From: Plastoroseomonas hellenica
GTDB taxonomy: Bacteria; Pseudomonadota; Alphaproteobacteria; Acetobacterales; Acetobacteraceae
DNA length: 64,000 bases
Direction of reading: 5' to 3'
Assembly: GCF_018129085.1 (NCBI RefSeq)
Contig: NZ_JAAGBB010000009.1
Span: 62,001 to 126,000 of the forward strand
Numbering within the stretch: the first letter of the stretch is position 1; each line of letters opens with the position of its first letter. Shown here piece by piece: positions 43,237-52,749 of this stretch. The translations under genes were made by a program, and so were the position numbers. The notes under the pieces were generated by a model. The model ran no database searches. It was not told the origin of the DNA and was given only the letters and a program-made list of their open reading frames with translations.

Positions 43237-44261
43237 ACGCCATGGTCAACAGGGCATCCGCCGCCGTTCCCATCGAGGGCGGCCGCTTCATGGTCATCGG
43301 CGGCGCGAGCCTGGTCGGCTCCGCCACCACCGAGGAGTTGCTGGCCCGCGGCGCGGCCGAGGTGCGGCTCTTCGACAACTTCTCCTTCGGCTCCGGCGAT
43401 GCGATCGCGCATCTGAAGGATGATCCGCGTGTGACGGTGGTGCAGGGCGACATCCTGCGCCTGCACCAGTTGCTGGCCGCGACCGAGGGCCTGGACGGGG
43501 TGATCCACCTCGCCGCCTTCATGACGCTGTCGATGGACCGCGACCCCTGGGGCGGGCTCGACGTCAATATCCGCGGCGTGCAGAACGTGCTGGAGGCCTG
43601 CCGCGCCAGCAAGGTGAAGAAGCTCATCTTCTCCTCCTCCAACGCCGTCTACGGCTACGGCCCGGGCGTGAAGGGCGACCTGGTCGAGGAGACGCCGTTC
43701 TTCAGCGTCGGCGCACCGCCGGCCGCGATCCTCTACGGCGCCAGCAAGATCGTGGGCGAGCAGCTCTGCCGCGACGCCTATCGCCGGCACGGCCAGGACT
43801 ATGTCGTGGTGCGCTATTCCACCGTCTATGGCGAGCGGCAGCACTACCGCGCAGCGAATGCGCTCTACATCGTCGAGACCCATGACGCGATCAAGCGCGG
43901 CGAGCGCCCGAAGGTGATCGGCGACGGATCGGAGACCAAGCACTTCGTCTATGTCGGCGACCTCGCACGCGCCAATTGCCTGGCGCTGGCAGCAGCGGCG
44001 ACCGATGTCGCGGTGAACACCTCCGGCCCCGCGCCGGTGACGACGCTGGAGCTGGTGAAGCTGGTCGCCGAGCTCTCCGGCCGGCCCGACCTGGAGCCGC
44101 TGCTGGTGGAGCCCGATCCAGGCAAGGTCCGCCTGACCTCGGGCGGCGCCTTCCGCATCGACCACAGTGCCGCGAAGGCAGCGATCGGCTGGGAGCCGCA
44201 GGTCGATATGCGCGAGGGCCTGCGCCGCCTGCTGTTCTGGCGCGACCGCAACACGGTCTGA
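43233..44261 (+). CDS. NAD-dependent epimerase/dehydratase (extended SDR); GTG start
   Basis: A 342-residue Rossmann enzyme. The cofactor loop is IGGASLVGSATTEELL, the SSSNAVYG strand carries the catalytic Ser/Thr region and YGASKIVGEQL the Tyr-Lys pair. It resembles UDP-sugar 4-epimerases, but neighbours are catabolic, so the substrate may be a sugar or sugar acid taken up by the Bug protein downstream. The GTG overlaps the aldehyde dehydrogenase stop; an ATG three codons later is also possible. Confidence 0.87.
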   Translation: MNAMVNRASAAVPIEGGRFMVIGGASLVGSATTEELLARGAAEVRLFDNFSFGSGDAIAHLKDDPRVTVVQGDILRLHQLLAATEGLDGVIHLAAFMTLSMDRDPWGGLDVNIRGVQNVLEACRASKVKKLIFSSSNAVYGYGPGVKGDLVEETPFFSVGAPPAAILYGASKIVGEQLCRDAYRRHGQDYVVVRYSTVYGERQHYRAANALYIVETHDAIKRGERPKVIGDGSETKHFVYVGDLARANCLALAAAATDVAVNTSGPAPVTTLELVKLVAELSGRPDLEPLLVEPDPGKVRLTSGGAFRIDHSAAKAAIGWEPQVDMREGLRRLLFWRDRNTV

Positions 44262-44330
44262 TCGGAAGCGCCCTGCCGCGGTTGCGGCAGCGGCAGTGGT
44301 CGCCACAAGAATGCAATCAAGGGAAGAACG

Positions 44331-45317
44331 ATGCCCAATCACGCATCCAGCCGACGCCATCTGCTGGCAGGCGTCGCCGCCGTCGGCGCAGCCGCCCTCG
44401 CCCGGCCAGCGCTGGCGCAACGCCGCGGCAACTGGCCGGAGCGTCCGATCGAGCTCGCGGTCGGCTTCTCCGCCGGCGGCGGCACCGATCTGACGGCGCG
44501 CACCTATGCGCGCTTCATGGAACAGGCGCTCGGCGGATCGATGGTGGTGCTGAACCGCCCCGGCGCCTCGGGCGAGATCGCGCTCGGCGCCATCGGCCGC
44601 GCGCGGCCGGACGGCTACCTACTCGGCATGACCAATATGCCGGGCCTCGTGACGCTGCCGATCGAGCGCCGCAGCCCGCAATTCCGCCTCGACGATTTCG
44701 AGTACATCGCCAACCTGGTCACCGACCCCTCTGCCTTCAGCGTGGCGGCGGACAGCGCGATCGCCAGCATCGCGGCGCTGGTCGAGCGCGCGCGGCGCGA
44801 GCCCGACACCATCACCTACGGCTCGACCGGCGTCGGCACCGACGACCACCTGGCACTGGTGCTGTTCCAGGCGGCGGCCGGCGTGAAGCTGGTGCATGTG
44901 CCCTTCCCCGGCGCCGGCCCGCTGCGCACCGCGATCCTCGGCAAGCAGGTGGACATCGCCGGGCTGAATATCGGCGAAGTGGCCGGTGCGCCGGACGGGC
45001 TGCGCATGCTGGTGCAGGGCGGTGCGACGCGTTCGCCCTTCGCGCCTGATGTGCCGACCTTCCGGGAAGCCGGCTTCGCGATGGACATGGGGTCGGAGCG
45101 TGGCATCGTCGCGCCGAAGGCCCTGCCGGTCGAAGTCGTGACCCGACTGCGCGAGGCGACGGCGCAGGTGGTCCGGAATCCGGACTTCGTCAGCCAGGTG
45201 CGGACCCAGTTCACCGAACTGGCCTATCTGGACGGCCCTGTCTGGCGGCAGCGCCTGTCCGAGGCGGATCGTGGCTTCCGCGACCTATGGCAGCGCCAGC
45301 CCTGGTCGGAGGCCTGA
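44331..45317 (+). CDS. Tripartite tricarboxylate transporter substrate-binding protein (Bug family)
   Basis: A 328-residue periplasmic receptor. Signal: RRHLLAGVAAVGAAALARP with cleavage near ALAQ. Mature landmarks are NWPERPIELAVGFSAGGGTDLT and LNRPGASGEIALG. It follows the epimerase by 69 bases and is likely the uptake receptor of the aldehyde dehydrogenase-epimerase operon. Orphan, without TctAB. Confidence 0.88.
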   Translation: MPNHASSRRHLLAGVAAVGAAALARPALAQRRGNWPERPIELAVGFSAGGGTDLTARTYARFMEQALGGSMVVLNRPGASGEIALGAIGRARPDGYLLGMTNMPGLVTLPIERRSPQFRLDDFEYIANLVTDPSAFSVAADSAIASIAALVERARREPDTITYGSTGVGTDDHLALVLFQAAAGVKLVHVPFPGAGPLRTAILGKQVDIAGLNIGEVAGAPDGLRMLVQGGATRSPFAPDVPTFREAGFAMDMGSERGIVAPKALPVEVVTRLREATAQVVRNPDFVSQVRTQFTELAYLDGPVWRQRLSEADRGFRDLWQRQPWSEA

Positions 45318-45400
45318 AGGGTCCCGGCCCGCGTCGCGGCAGAGCAGCAGGCGCATCGGGCCGGGCAGGCGGTGCCTCGGACGGTCGGCGGAATCCTGGC

Positions 45401-45910
45401 TCACTGTCCCTGCCGGAGGTCCCATGCCTGCTGTGCCGCCTGGAGCCTGTCCTGCTTCGCCGCCTCCAGGTCGGCGTAGTCGGCGACATCCGACTGCAGC
45501 AGCCTGCCGTCGGGCAGCTCGATGTAGACGGTCTCGTTGCTGGCCGGGCTCTCCGGGAAGATCGGTTCGCCGCTGCCGTTCACGGTGTTCCGGATGCGCC
45601 AGGCGATGATGGGCATCCAGCGAGTGATGATGGTCTCCATCGTCGGGCGCCCGGCTTCGGTATCCTCCGCGATCAGCACGGCCTTGGCGCCGGCCGCGGC
45701 GGGGATCGTCACGCCGGCCAAGGCGGACGCGTCGATCTCCATGCGGTGCGCCTTGAGCGTCTCGCCTTCGGAAATGAGGCTGTAATGGGAAAAACCCCCG
45801 GCCTTCAGGCCGCGCTTCGGCTCGTCCGCCGTGAGCCGCAGCGGCCTGATCTGCTTCACCGTGGCTGCGTTCACCAGGGTGCCGTCGTCGCATTTGATGA
45901 AGACCGTCAT
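45401..45910 (-). CDS. Hypothetical protein
   Basis: A 169-residue soluble protein that I do not recognise. The start ATG 45910 (MTVFIKCDDGTLVNAATV) is preferred to an in-frame upstream extension, which reads into a repeat. It has no signal peptide or membrane segment. Features include repeated acidic Thr/Glu-rich stretches and a hydrophilic C-terminus (ADYADLEAAKQDRLQAAQQA), which is predicted helical. The MTVFIKCDDGT and KAHRMEIDASALAG segments look like beta-strands of a small domain. Confidence 0.65.
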   Translation of the reverse strand: MTVFIKCDDGTLVNAATVKQIRPLRLTADEPKRGLKAGGFSHYSLISEGETLKAHRMEIDASALAGVTIPAAAGAKAVLIAEDTEAGRPTMETIITRWMPIIAWRIRNTVNGSGEPIFPESPASNETVYIELPDGRLLQSDVADYADLEAAKQDRLQAAQQAWDLRQGQ

Positions 45911-45935
45911 CCCCGCTCTCTCCTGATCCGCGCCG

Positions 45936-46038
45936 AGAGCATGATGCGCTCGCATACGCTCACGCACCACGCTCCAGCACCTTGCTTGATCGCGTGATTC
46001 AGACTTTTCGGCGAGTCCGCCTCAAGTCATCATGCTCT
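45936..46038. repeat. Inverted-repeat element abutting the dihydroxyacetone kinase gene
   Basis: AGAGCATGATG (45936-45946) and CATCATGCTCT (46028-46038) are a perfect 11-base inverted repeat about 80 bases apart. The right arm contains the kinase stop codon (TAG, 46039-46037 on the minus strand). The interior shows no coding character. The sequence type resembles short palindromic elements common between genes of alphaproteobacteria. Confidence 0.55.
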
Positions 46039-47749
46039 AGCCCGGCGCCGGTGTTTCCAGTGAGGAAATAACCCCGGCAAGTGCCCGCAACCACACCACG
46101 ACCGCCATGGCACCGGCATCGGCATTGCCGATCGCGCGGTCGCCGAGATAGCTCGCGCGCCCGACGCGCGGTCGCATCGCGGTGGTCGCCGCGGCTCCGG
46201 CTTCGGCGGCCGCGACGGTGCTGGCCATGGCAGCCGCGGGCGCCTCGCCCCGGCCGATCGCGGCGGCGAGGGCTTCCGCCGCCGGCACCAGCGCATCCAG
46301 CATGGTCCGGTCGCCCGGTTTGGCGCCGCCGAGCTCCGCCACCGCCTCCACCCCGGCCCGGAACGCCGCTGCCCAGTCGGCTGGTGACGGCGTGGCCGGC
46401 AGGGCGCGCGCCGCGCGCAGCAGGGCCGTCGCGTAAAAGGGGCCGGAGCTGCCGGCGATGGCGCGCCGCAGCGCTCCGCCCATTTCGGCCAGCGCGGTCG
46501 GAGGATCCGCCCAGGCGGTCTCGGGCAGGATGCGGATTGCCGCCGCGCCGCGCGCCATGCTGATGCCGAGATCGCCGTCGCCGGCCCTGGCATCCAGCTC
46601 GGTCAGGCTGACTTCCTCCGCTTCCATAGCGGCGGCGATGGCGAGGGCGGCTCCCTTCAATGCCGGTGCGAGCGGGCCCGCCGCGGTGGATGGGGATGAT
46701 GCGGCGGCGGCAGGCACCGGGACCAGGACACGGGCGGGCCCGACGGCGCCATTCCCCGGCCAGGCCGGCGCCGAAGCCGGGGCGTCGAGCAAGGCCAGAC
46801 GTTCATCATTAAGCTTGAGGACCGAGAGCGAGCAGCCCGGCATCTCCAGCGCGGTCAGGAATTCACCGGCCCAGGCACGCTCGACCTTCAGGCCACGCTC
46901 GCGCAGCAGGGCGAAGGCGCGGCGGGCAACGATCGCGAGCTCCATCGGCGGCGTGCCGCCAAGGCCGTTTACCAGCAACGCCACGCGGTCACCCGCGGCC
47001 AGGCCGCGATCCGCCAGGATGGTGCCGAGCAGCCGCTCCGCCAGGGCGTCGGCCGGCTGCAGCGCGCCACGCTGCACGCCCTGCTCGCCATGGATGCCGA
47101 GGCCGATCTCTATCTCGTCCTCGCCGAGGGTGAAGCCCGGCCGCCCCGCAGCGGGCACGGTGCAGGCACCAAGCGCCACGCCCATGCTGCCCAGCGCTGC
47201 GGCGGCATCCCGCGCCGCCTGCGCGACCTGCCCCAGCGGCCGGCCCGCAGCCGCGGCCGCACCGGCCACCTTGTGCACCAGTACCGTCCCGGCGATACCG
47301 CGGCGGCGATCAGGGCTCACCGTTTCCCGCAGCGCGACGTCATCGGCGACCAGCACCAGCTCGGCCGGAATGCCCTCCGCCCGTGCCAGCTCGGCGGCCA
47401 GGCCGAAATTCAGCCGGTCGCCGGTGTAGTTCTTGACGATGAGCAGCGCGCCGGCCGGACCGGCGGCGGCGCGGATCGCCGCCAGCACGGCATCGACGCT
47501 GGGCGAGGTGAAGACATCGCCCGCAATGGCGCCGGCGAGCAGCCCGGGGCCGACATAGCCCGCATGGGCCGGCTCATGGCCGGAGCCGCCGCCGGAGAGC
47601 ACCGCGACCGGCCGCGCCGCCGGTGCCGGCAGATCGGCGCGGATGACGACATCCTCGCCCTCCAGCAGCGCCAGCCCCGGATGCAGGTCGCAGAGGCCTT
47701 CCAGCATCTCCCGCACCACGCGGCGCGGGTCATTCACCAGTTTCTTCAA
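46037..47749 (-). CDS. Dihydroxyacetone kinase-like protein, DhaK-DhaL fusion
   Basis: A 570-residue single-chain kinase. The N-terminal DhaK module has GSGHEPAHAGYVGPG, NYTGDRLNFGLAAE and the substrate-binding histidine in IGLGIHGEQG. The C-terminal DhaL module has LDARAGDGDLGISMARG (nucleotide-metal loop) and GSSGPFYATALL. Fused enzymes use ATP; two-gene systems with DhaM use the phosphotransferase system, of which no gene is seen here. It could act on dihydroxyacetone or a related triose, or tetrose as in some catabolic homologues. The start ATG is 47749. Confidence 0.88.
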   Translation of the reverse strand: MKKLVNDPRRVVREMLEGLCDLHPGLALLEGEDVVIRADLPAPAARPVAVLSGGGSGHEPAHAGYVGPGLLAGAIAGDVFTSPSVDAVLAAIRAAAGPAGALLIVKNYTGDRLNFGLAAELARAEGIPAELVLVADDVALRETVSPDRRRGIAGTVLVHKVAGAAAAAGRPLGQVAQAARDAAAALGSMGVALGACTVPAAGRPGFTLGEDEIEIGLGIHGEQGVQRGALQPADALAERLLGTILADRGLAAGDRVALLVNGLGGTPPMELAIVARRAFALLRERGLKVERAWAGEFLTALEMPGCSLSVLKLNDERLALLDAPASAPAWPGNGAVGPARVLVPVPAAAASSPSTAAGPLAPALKGAALAIAAAMEAEEVSLTELDARAGDGDLGISMARGAAAIRILPETAWADPPTALAEMGGALRRAIAGSSGPFYATALLRAARALPATPSPADWAAAFRAGVEAVAELGGAKPGDRTMLDALVPAAEALAAAIGRGEAPAAAMASTVAAAEAGAAATTAMRPRVGRASYLGDRAIGNADAGAMAVVVWLRALAGVISSLETPAPG

Positions 47750-47820
47750 CGCCGTGCTTCCCTCCTGTGGTTAGGACGCATGATGCCACAGGCAAGATCA
47801 GCGCGCCCGTCGGAGCAGCG

Positions 47821-48792
47821 TTACTCCGCCCGGATGCCGGCACGCTGCGCCGTGGCGCGGGTGCGGGCCCGCTCCTCGCGCAGCCAGGTCGCGAGCCCTT
47901 CCGGCGTCCGCACCGCCTCTTCCGAGAGCTGCGCGCCCACCTCCTCCTGCCGCTGCCGGTAGGCGGGATCGGCGAGCGCCGCGAGCGCCGCCGCATTCAG
48001 CGCCGCGATCGCCGCGGCCGGGCTGCCGCCGGTCGCCATCAGCGCCGCCCAACTGCCGCCGGTGAGGCCGGGAAAGCCCTGTTCGATCAAGGTCGCCATG
48101 TCGGGCGCCAGCGGCGAGCGGGTGGGGCCGGTGGTCGCCAGTATCAGCGTCAACCCGCCGCGCCAGGTCGGCACCACCGTCGAGATCTCGCCCATCACCA
48201 CCTGGACATTGCCGGCGATCAGGTCGGGCACCGACTGGCTGCTGCCGCGATAGGGCACATGGGTGAACTGGATGCCGGCCTGCGCCGCGAACTGCTCGAT
48301 CAGGAAGTGCGTCGCGCTGCCCTGGCCAGAGGAGCCGATGGTGATCGCCCCGGGCCGCGCCCTGGCCGCGGCGATGAGGTCGGCCAGGGTCCGGTACGGG
48401 CTGTCCGCCCTCACCGTGACGGTCAGCGGGCTGCGGCTGAGCAGCACGACCGGCATCAGCTCGGCCTCCACATCATAGGGCAGGCGCGGCTGCAGCACCG
48501 GATTGATGGTGAGCGGCCCATTGCTGCCGAGCAGCAGCGTATGGCCATCCGGCCGCGCCTTCGCCACCACCTCCGCCCCCACGGTGCCGCCGCCGCCGGC
48601 GCGGTTCTCGACGATGATGGGCTGGCCGAGCCGCTCCGTCATCCGGGACGCGACCAGGCGGCCCTGGATGTCGGAGGATGTGCCGGCGGCGAAGGGCACG
48701 ATGAGGCGGAGCGGCCGGTCGGGGAAGGACTGCGCCCGCGCGAGGGAGGGCAGAGCCAGCATCGTCAACAGCGCGCGACGGCGAAGCAGCAT
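47821..48792 (-). CDS. Tripartite tricarboxylate transporter substrate-binding protein (Bug family)
   Basis: A 323-residue periplasmic receptor. The ATG at 48792 (MLLRRRALLTMLALPSLA) gives a signal cleaved after ARAQ; longer readings are not needed. Mature landmarks are SFPDRPLRLIVPFAAGTSSDIQ and ENRAGGGGTVGAE. It precedes the kinase gene on the same strand, so it may serve uptake of that pathway's substrate (inference). Orphan. Confidence 0.88.
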   Translation of the reverse strand: MLLRRRALLTMLALPSLARAQSFPDRPLRLIVPFAAGTSSDIQGRLVASRMTERLGQPIIVENRAGGGGTVGAEVVAKARPDGHTLLLGSNGPLTINPVLQPRLPYDVEAELMPVVLLSRSPLTVTVRADSPYRTLADLIAAARARPGAITIGSSGQGSATHFLIEQFAAQAGIQFTHVPYRGSSQSVPDLIAGNVQVVMGEISTVVPTWRGGLTLILATTGPTRSPLAPDMATLIEQGFPGLTGGSWAALMATGGSPAAAIAALNAAALAALADPAYRQRQEEVGAQLSEEAVRTPEGLATWLREERARTRATAQRAGIRAE

Positions 48793-48922
48793 GGCAGGCG
48801 TTCCCGATCCCCGCGGATATCCTGCATGCCGGCACAATGTCTGACCAGGGGCATATGCCGGCGCCTTGGAACCAAACCCGTGGACCGGCGTTTCTCCCCC
48901 GTCACCAGCGAAGGCCCGTGCC

Positions 48923-49168
48923 ATGCCCCAGTCACCGGAAACGCTCAACGATCCTAGCCACCTGACCTTCCTGGAGCGTGGCCTCTATATCATCGGCGGC
49001 CTGTTGCTGGCCGCGGCGGGCGCCAAGCCAAGGCCGAATCCACTGCTGAACATCGCGGCCCTCAGTGTCGGCGGATACCTCGCCTGGCGCGGCGCCGAAG
49101 GCAGTTGCCCCGCCAAGGCGGCAATCGCCGAGCTCGACTCCGCACCGACGGCGCGGCGCCTGTCATAG
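48923..49168 (+). CDS. DUF2892-type small membrane protein
   Basis: An 81-residue protein with a hydrophobic hairpin (about 19-34 and 43-58: RGLYIIGGLLLAAAGAKP, then IAALSVGGYLAWRGAEGSC). This matches the YgaP-like DUF2892 membrane family. Function unknown. Its stop overlaps the convergent ATPase gene by six bases. Confidence 0.65.
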   Translation: MPQSPETLNDPSHLTFLERGLYIIGGLLLAAAGAKPRPNPLLNIAALSVGGYLAWRGAEGSCPAKAAIAELDSAPTARRLS

Positions 49169-50779
49169 GAGTGCTCCAGGCCGTGCGGCTGGCGCGCCGG
49201 GGACGGAGGCGATCAGCGCCTGGGTATAGGGATGCGCGGGAGCCGTGAAGACACGGCCGATCGGCCCCTGCTCCACCACCTCCCCGTCCTTCATCACCGC
49301 GACCAAGTCGCAGACCTGGGCCGCGACGCGCAGGTCGTGGGTGATGAAGACGATCGAGAGGCCGAGCCGTGCCCTGAGCTCCGCCAGCAGCCGCAGCACT
49401 TGCGCCTGAACAGAGACATCGAGCGCCGAGACCGGCTCATCCGCCACCAGCACGTCCGGTTCCAACGCCAGGGCCCGCGCAAGGCCGATGCGCTGGCGCT
49501 GGCCGCCGCTGAACTCATGCGGGAAGCGGTCGGTGGCGGCGGGATCGAGACCGACCAGCGCAAAGAGCTCCCTGGCGCGTGCCATCGCCACCCGGCGCGG
49601 CATGCCGTGCACCATCGGGCCTTGCGCCACCAGCTCACCCACGCGGCGGCGCGGGTTGAGGGAGCCGAAGGGATCCTGGAAGACCATCTGGATGCGCTTC
49701 GTCGCCTGCCGCATCGCCCTGCGCTTCAGGCCGAGCAGGTCGATTCCGGCAAGGTGCACGGCGCCGCCATCCGGCTGGATCAGCCGCACGATGCAGCGCG
49801 CGAGCGTCGACTTGCCGGATCCGGATTCACCGACAATGCCAAGTGTCGCACCCTTCGGCAGCACCAGCGAGACGCCGCGCAACGCCTGCGTCACGCGCGC
49901 GCCACGGCCGAGAAAGCCGCCGGTGCGGTAGGTCTTGCGCAGCCCTTCCATCACCAGGATGGGCTCCTCGGCGATCGGGCGCGGCGGCGGCGCGCCGAGC
50001 GGCGGCACGGCGGCGAGCAGTGCCTGGGAATAGGGGTGCTGCGGCGCCTCCAGCACCTGCACGGCCGGTCCCTGTTCCACCACCCGTCCATGCTGCATCA
50101 CCGCGACGCGGTCGGCGATCTCCGCCACCACGCCGAAATCATGGGTGATGAACAGCACCGCGGTGCCGCGGCGGTGCTGCAGGTCGCGGATCAGCGCCAG
50201 GATCTGCGCCTGGGTGGTGACGTCGAGCGCGGTGGTCGGCTCGTCCGCGATCAGCACCTTGGGATCGAGCGCCAGCGCCATGGCGATCATCGCCCGCTGG
50301 CGCTGGCCGCCGGAGAGCTGATGCGGATAGGCACGGGCCGCGAGACGAGGATCGGGGATCCGCACCTCCTCCAGCAGCGTGAGCACCCGCGCCTCGATCT
50401 CCGACCCCGGCAGCGCCGTGTGGATGCGGAACATCTCGCCGATCTGGTCGCCGATGCTGCGCAGCGGGTTCAGCGCCGTCATCGGTTCCTGGAAGATCAT
50501 CGCGATACCGGCACCGCGGATGGCGCGCATCGTCGCGTCATCGGCCTCGGTGAGGTCCTGGCCGTCGAATACGACGCGTCCGGCCTCGATTCCGACACCG
50601 GGCGGCAGCAGCCGCATGATGGCGCTGGCCGCCATCGACTTGCCGGAGCCGCTTTCGCCGACCACGCAGAGGACCTCGTGCGGATGCAGTTCCAGCGTAA
50701 CGCCTTCCAGCGCGTGCGGGCGGTCGGCGCCCGGCGGCAGCGCGACGGTCAGGCCGTCGAGGCGGAGCAACGCGCTCAT
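49163..50779 (-). CDS. Dipeptide/oligopeptide ABC importer ATPase, two ATPase domains fused
   Basis: A 538-residue double ATPase replacing the usual DppD and DppF pair. Domain 1 (1-250) has [27 protein letters not shown] and [11 protein letters not shown]; domain 2 (270-538) has [28 protein letters not shown] and [11 protein letters not shown]. The ATG at 50779 ([10 protein letters not shown]) overlaps the permease stop by four bases (ATGA). Fused versions such as GsiA or YejF are known. It ends the second import operon. Confidence 0.9.
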   Translation of the reverse strand: MSALLRLDGLTVALPPGADRPHALEGVTLELHPHEVLCVVGESGSGKSMAASAIMRLLPPGVGIEAGRVVFDGQDLTEADDATMRAIRGAGIAMIFQEPMTALNPLRSIGDQIGEMFRIHTALPGSEIEARVLTLLEEVRIPDPRLAARAYPHQLSGGQRQRAMIAMALALDPKVLIADEPTTALDVTTQAQILALIRDLQHRRGTAVLFITHDFGVVAEIADRVAVMQHGRVVEQGPAVQVLEAPQHPYSQALLAAVPPLGAPPPRPIAEEPILVMEGLRKTYRTGGFLGRGARVTQALRGVSLVLPKGATLGIVGESGSGKSTLARCIVRLIQPDGGAVHLAGIDLLGLKRRAMRQATKRIQMVFQDPFGSLNPRRRVGELVAQGPMVHGMPRRVAMARARELFALVGLDPAATDRFPHEFSGGQRQRIGLARALALEPDVLVADEPVSALDVSVQAQVLRLLAELRARLGLSIVFITHDLRVAAQVCDLVAVMKDGEVVEQGPIGRVFTAPAHPYTQALIASVPGAPAARPGALL

Positions 50780-51606
50780 CGGCCCCTCAGCCTCGGGTTC
50801 AGGGCATCGTTCAGCCCCTGCCCGACCAGCGACACCGCGAGCACGGTCGCCAGAATCGCCACACCCGGGATCGCGGAGACATACCACTGGGTCCGGAGCA
50901 CGTCGCGCCCGAGCCCGATCAGGTTGCCCCAGGATGCGACATTGGGATCGGAGAGGCGCAGGAAGGCCAGCGCGCTCTCCAGCAGGATCGCGACCGCCAT
51001 GACGACGCTGGCATAGACGATGATCGGCGGCAGCGCGTTCGGCAGGATCTCCCGGAAGATGATGCGCATGTCGCCCATGCCGAGGGTGCGGCAGGCTTCG
51101 ACGAACTCCCGCGAGCGCAGCGAGAGGAATTCCGCCCGCGTCAATCGCGCGGGTGCCGGCCAGGAAACGACGCCGATCGCGACGGTGACGGTCGTGATAT
51201 CCGACCCGAAGACCGCGACCAGGACCAGCAGCAGCAGGAAGTTGGGCAGCGTCTGGAAGGCTTCCGTCACCCGCATCAGCACGTCATCCACCCAGCCGCC
51301 GTGATAGCCGGCGAGTGCCCCCACGACGATGCCGATCAGGATGGCGATGCCGGTGGCGACCAGGCCAATCAGCAGCGAGATGCGGGCGCCATGGAAGATC
51401 TGCGCCGCGATGTCCCGCCCGGAATTATCGGTGCCGAGCAGGAAGCGCGGGTTGGCGCCCGGCCATTGCAGCGGCCGCCCTGCGAGCGAAAGCGGGTCAC
51501 GCGGATAGGCCCAGTCCGCGCTGAGCGCCATGGCGATGACGGCCAGCAGCAGCACCAGCCCGATCATGGCCGCGGGGCCGCGGAGATAGGCACGGATCGC
51601 GCGCAT
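50776..51606 (-). CDS. Dipeptide/oligopeptide ABC importer permease 2 (DppC-like)
   Basis: A 276-residue inner-membrane permease with about six segments, starting MRAIRAYLRGPAAMIGLVLLL; coupling motif FVEACRTLGMGDMRIIFREILPN. The ATG at 51606 shares a base with the upstream permease stop. No long N-terminal leader, so it is a short form. Confidence 0.9.
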   Translation of the reverse strand: MRAIRAYLRGPAAMIGLVLLLAVIAMALSADWAYPRDPLSLAGRPLQWPGANPRFLLGTDNSGRDIAAQIFHGARISLLIGLVATGIAILIGIVVGALAGYHGGWVDDVLMRVTEAFQTLPNFLLLLVLVAVFGSDITTVTVAIGVVSWPAPARLTRAEFLSLRSREFVEACRTLGMGDMRIIFREILPNALPPIIVYASVVMAVAILLESALAFLRLSDPNVASWGNLIGLGRDVLRTQWYVSAIPGVAILATVLAVSLVGQGLNDALNPRLRGR

Positions 51607-52583
51607 CAGCGCCCCGCCCCGATACGGGGATCCAGCCGCGCATAGGCAAGGTCGACAAGGAAATTGACCAGGATGACCAGCACCGCGGAGACGAAGACGA
51701 TGCCGAGCAGCGTGTTGAGGTCGCGCTGGACCACGGCTTCATAGGCGAGCCGCCCCAGGCCGGGAAGCGAGAAGACGCTTTCCACCACCACGGAGCCGCC
51801 GAGCATGGTGCCCGCCTGCAGGCCGATCAAGGTCACCATCGGCAGCAACGCGTTGCGCAGCACGTGCCGGGTGATCACCCGCGTCTCGTCCAGCCCCTTG
51901 GCGCGCGCGGTGCGGACGAAGTCGAGCGTCAGAACTTCCAGCATGGTCGCACGCATGATGCGCAGATAGATCGCCAGGAAGATCAGGCCGAGGGTCAGTG
52001 TCGGCAGCACCAGGTGCGATGCGATGTCGAGCATGCGGGCGAAGCCGGTCAGGCCCGCCTCCACCTCCTCGAACCCGCCGGCGGGCAGCCATTGCAGATG
52101 CACGGCAAAGAGCACGATCGCCATCAGCCCGAACCAGAAGGAGGGCGTCGCATAGAACACCAGGCCGAGGGTCGATATCAGCGTGTCCGGCCAGCGGTTC
52201 ACCCGCCGCGCCGCCAGCACGCCGAGCACCAGCCCGAAGAAGAACGCGAAGGAGAGCGATGCGGTCATCAGCAGCAAGGTCGCCGGCAGCCGTTCCAGGA
52301 TGACGGTCGCGACCGGCTTGCCGTAGATCGCGGAGAAGCCGAGATCGAGCCGCACCAGCCGCCACAGATAGTTGCCGAGCTGCGCCGGGACCGAGAGATC
52401 GAGCCCGTAGAAGGCGCGGAGATCGGCCGCGATCTCGGCGCTGCCGCCCCCCATCTGCGCCATCAGCGCATCGACGGTGTCGCCGGGTGCGAGTTGCAGC
52501 AACAGGAAGAGCCCGATCAGGATGATCAGCAAGGTCGGCAGGGAGGCGGCGAGCCGCCGCCCCGCGAGAGCAAGGACCCGCAT
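51606..52583 (-). CDS. Dipeptide/oligopeptide ABC importer permease 1 (DppB-like)
   Basis: A 325-residue inner-membrane permease. The ATG at 52583 (MRVLALAGRRLAASLPTLL) gives the normal first membrane segment; the upstream in-frame extension is the dispersed repeat at 52626-52710 and is not coding. The coupling motif is FVRTARAKGLDETRVITRHVLRN. It forms the channel with the protein encoded at 50776-51606. Confidence 0.9.
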   Translation of the reverse strand: MRVLALAGRRLAASLPTLLIILIGLFLLLQLAPGDTVDALMAQMGGGSAEIAADLRAFYGLDLSVPAQLGNYLWRLVRLDLGFSAIYGKPVATVILERLPATLLLMTASLSFAFFFGLVLGVLAARRVNRWPDTLISTLGLVFYATPSFWFGLMAIVLFAVHLQWLPAGGFEEVEAGLTGFARMLDIASHLVLPTLTLGLIFLAIYLRIMRATMLEVLTLDFVRTARAKGLDETRVITRHVLRNALLPMVTLIGLQAGTMLGGSVVVESVFSLPGLGRLAYEAVVQRDLNTLLGIVFVSAVLVILVNFLVDLAYARLDPRIGAGR

Positions 52584-52625
52584 CAGGGGGCCGTTCTGGC
52601 GATGGCAGCGGCGGAGGTGTGGCGA

Positions 52626-52710
52626 GGGATTTTTCGCCCCTGGTGCGGCGGCTGACGCAGCCGATGCCGGTTGCATCGGCGAGGAAGCCGGCGTGCCGGG
52701 GGCGGAAAAG
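52626..52710. repeat. Dispersed repeat core, copy 1
   Basis: An 85-base block that matches the reverse complement of 61215-61299 at about 75 of 85 positions without gaps (counted by eye). It lies between the importer's receptor and permease genes. The outer terminal repeats seen at 61175-61341 are absent, so this is a truncated or older copy. Confidence 0.7.
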
Positions 52711-52749
52711 ACCCGTCAGACCGACCCGCGGCCATCGCCAGGGCGGCCA

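Noticed and set aside
52584-52749. N-terminal extension of the permease gene or a separate small gene
   Set aside because: The sequence is a copy of the repeat at 61215-61299, and translation has no membrane or family character.
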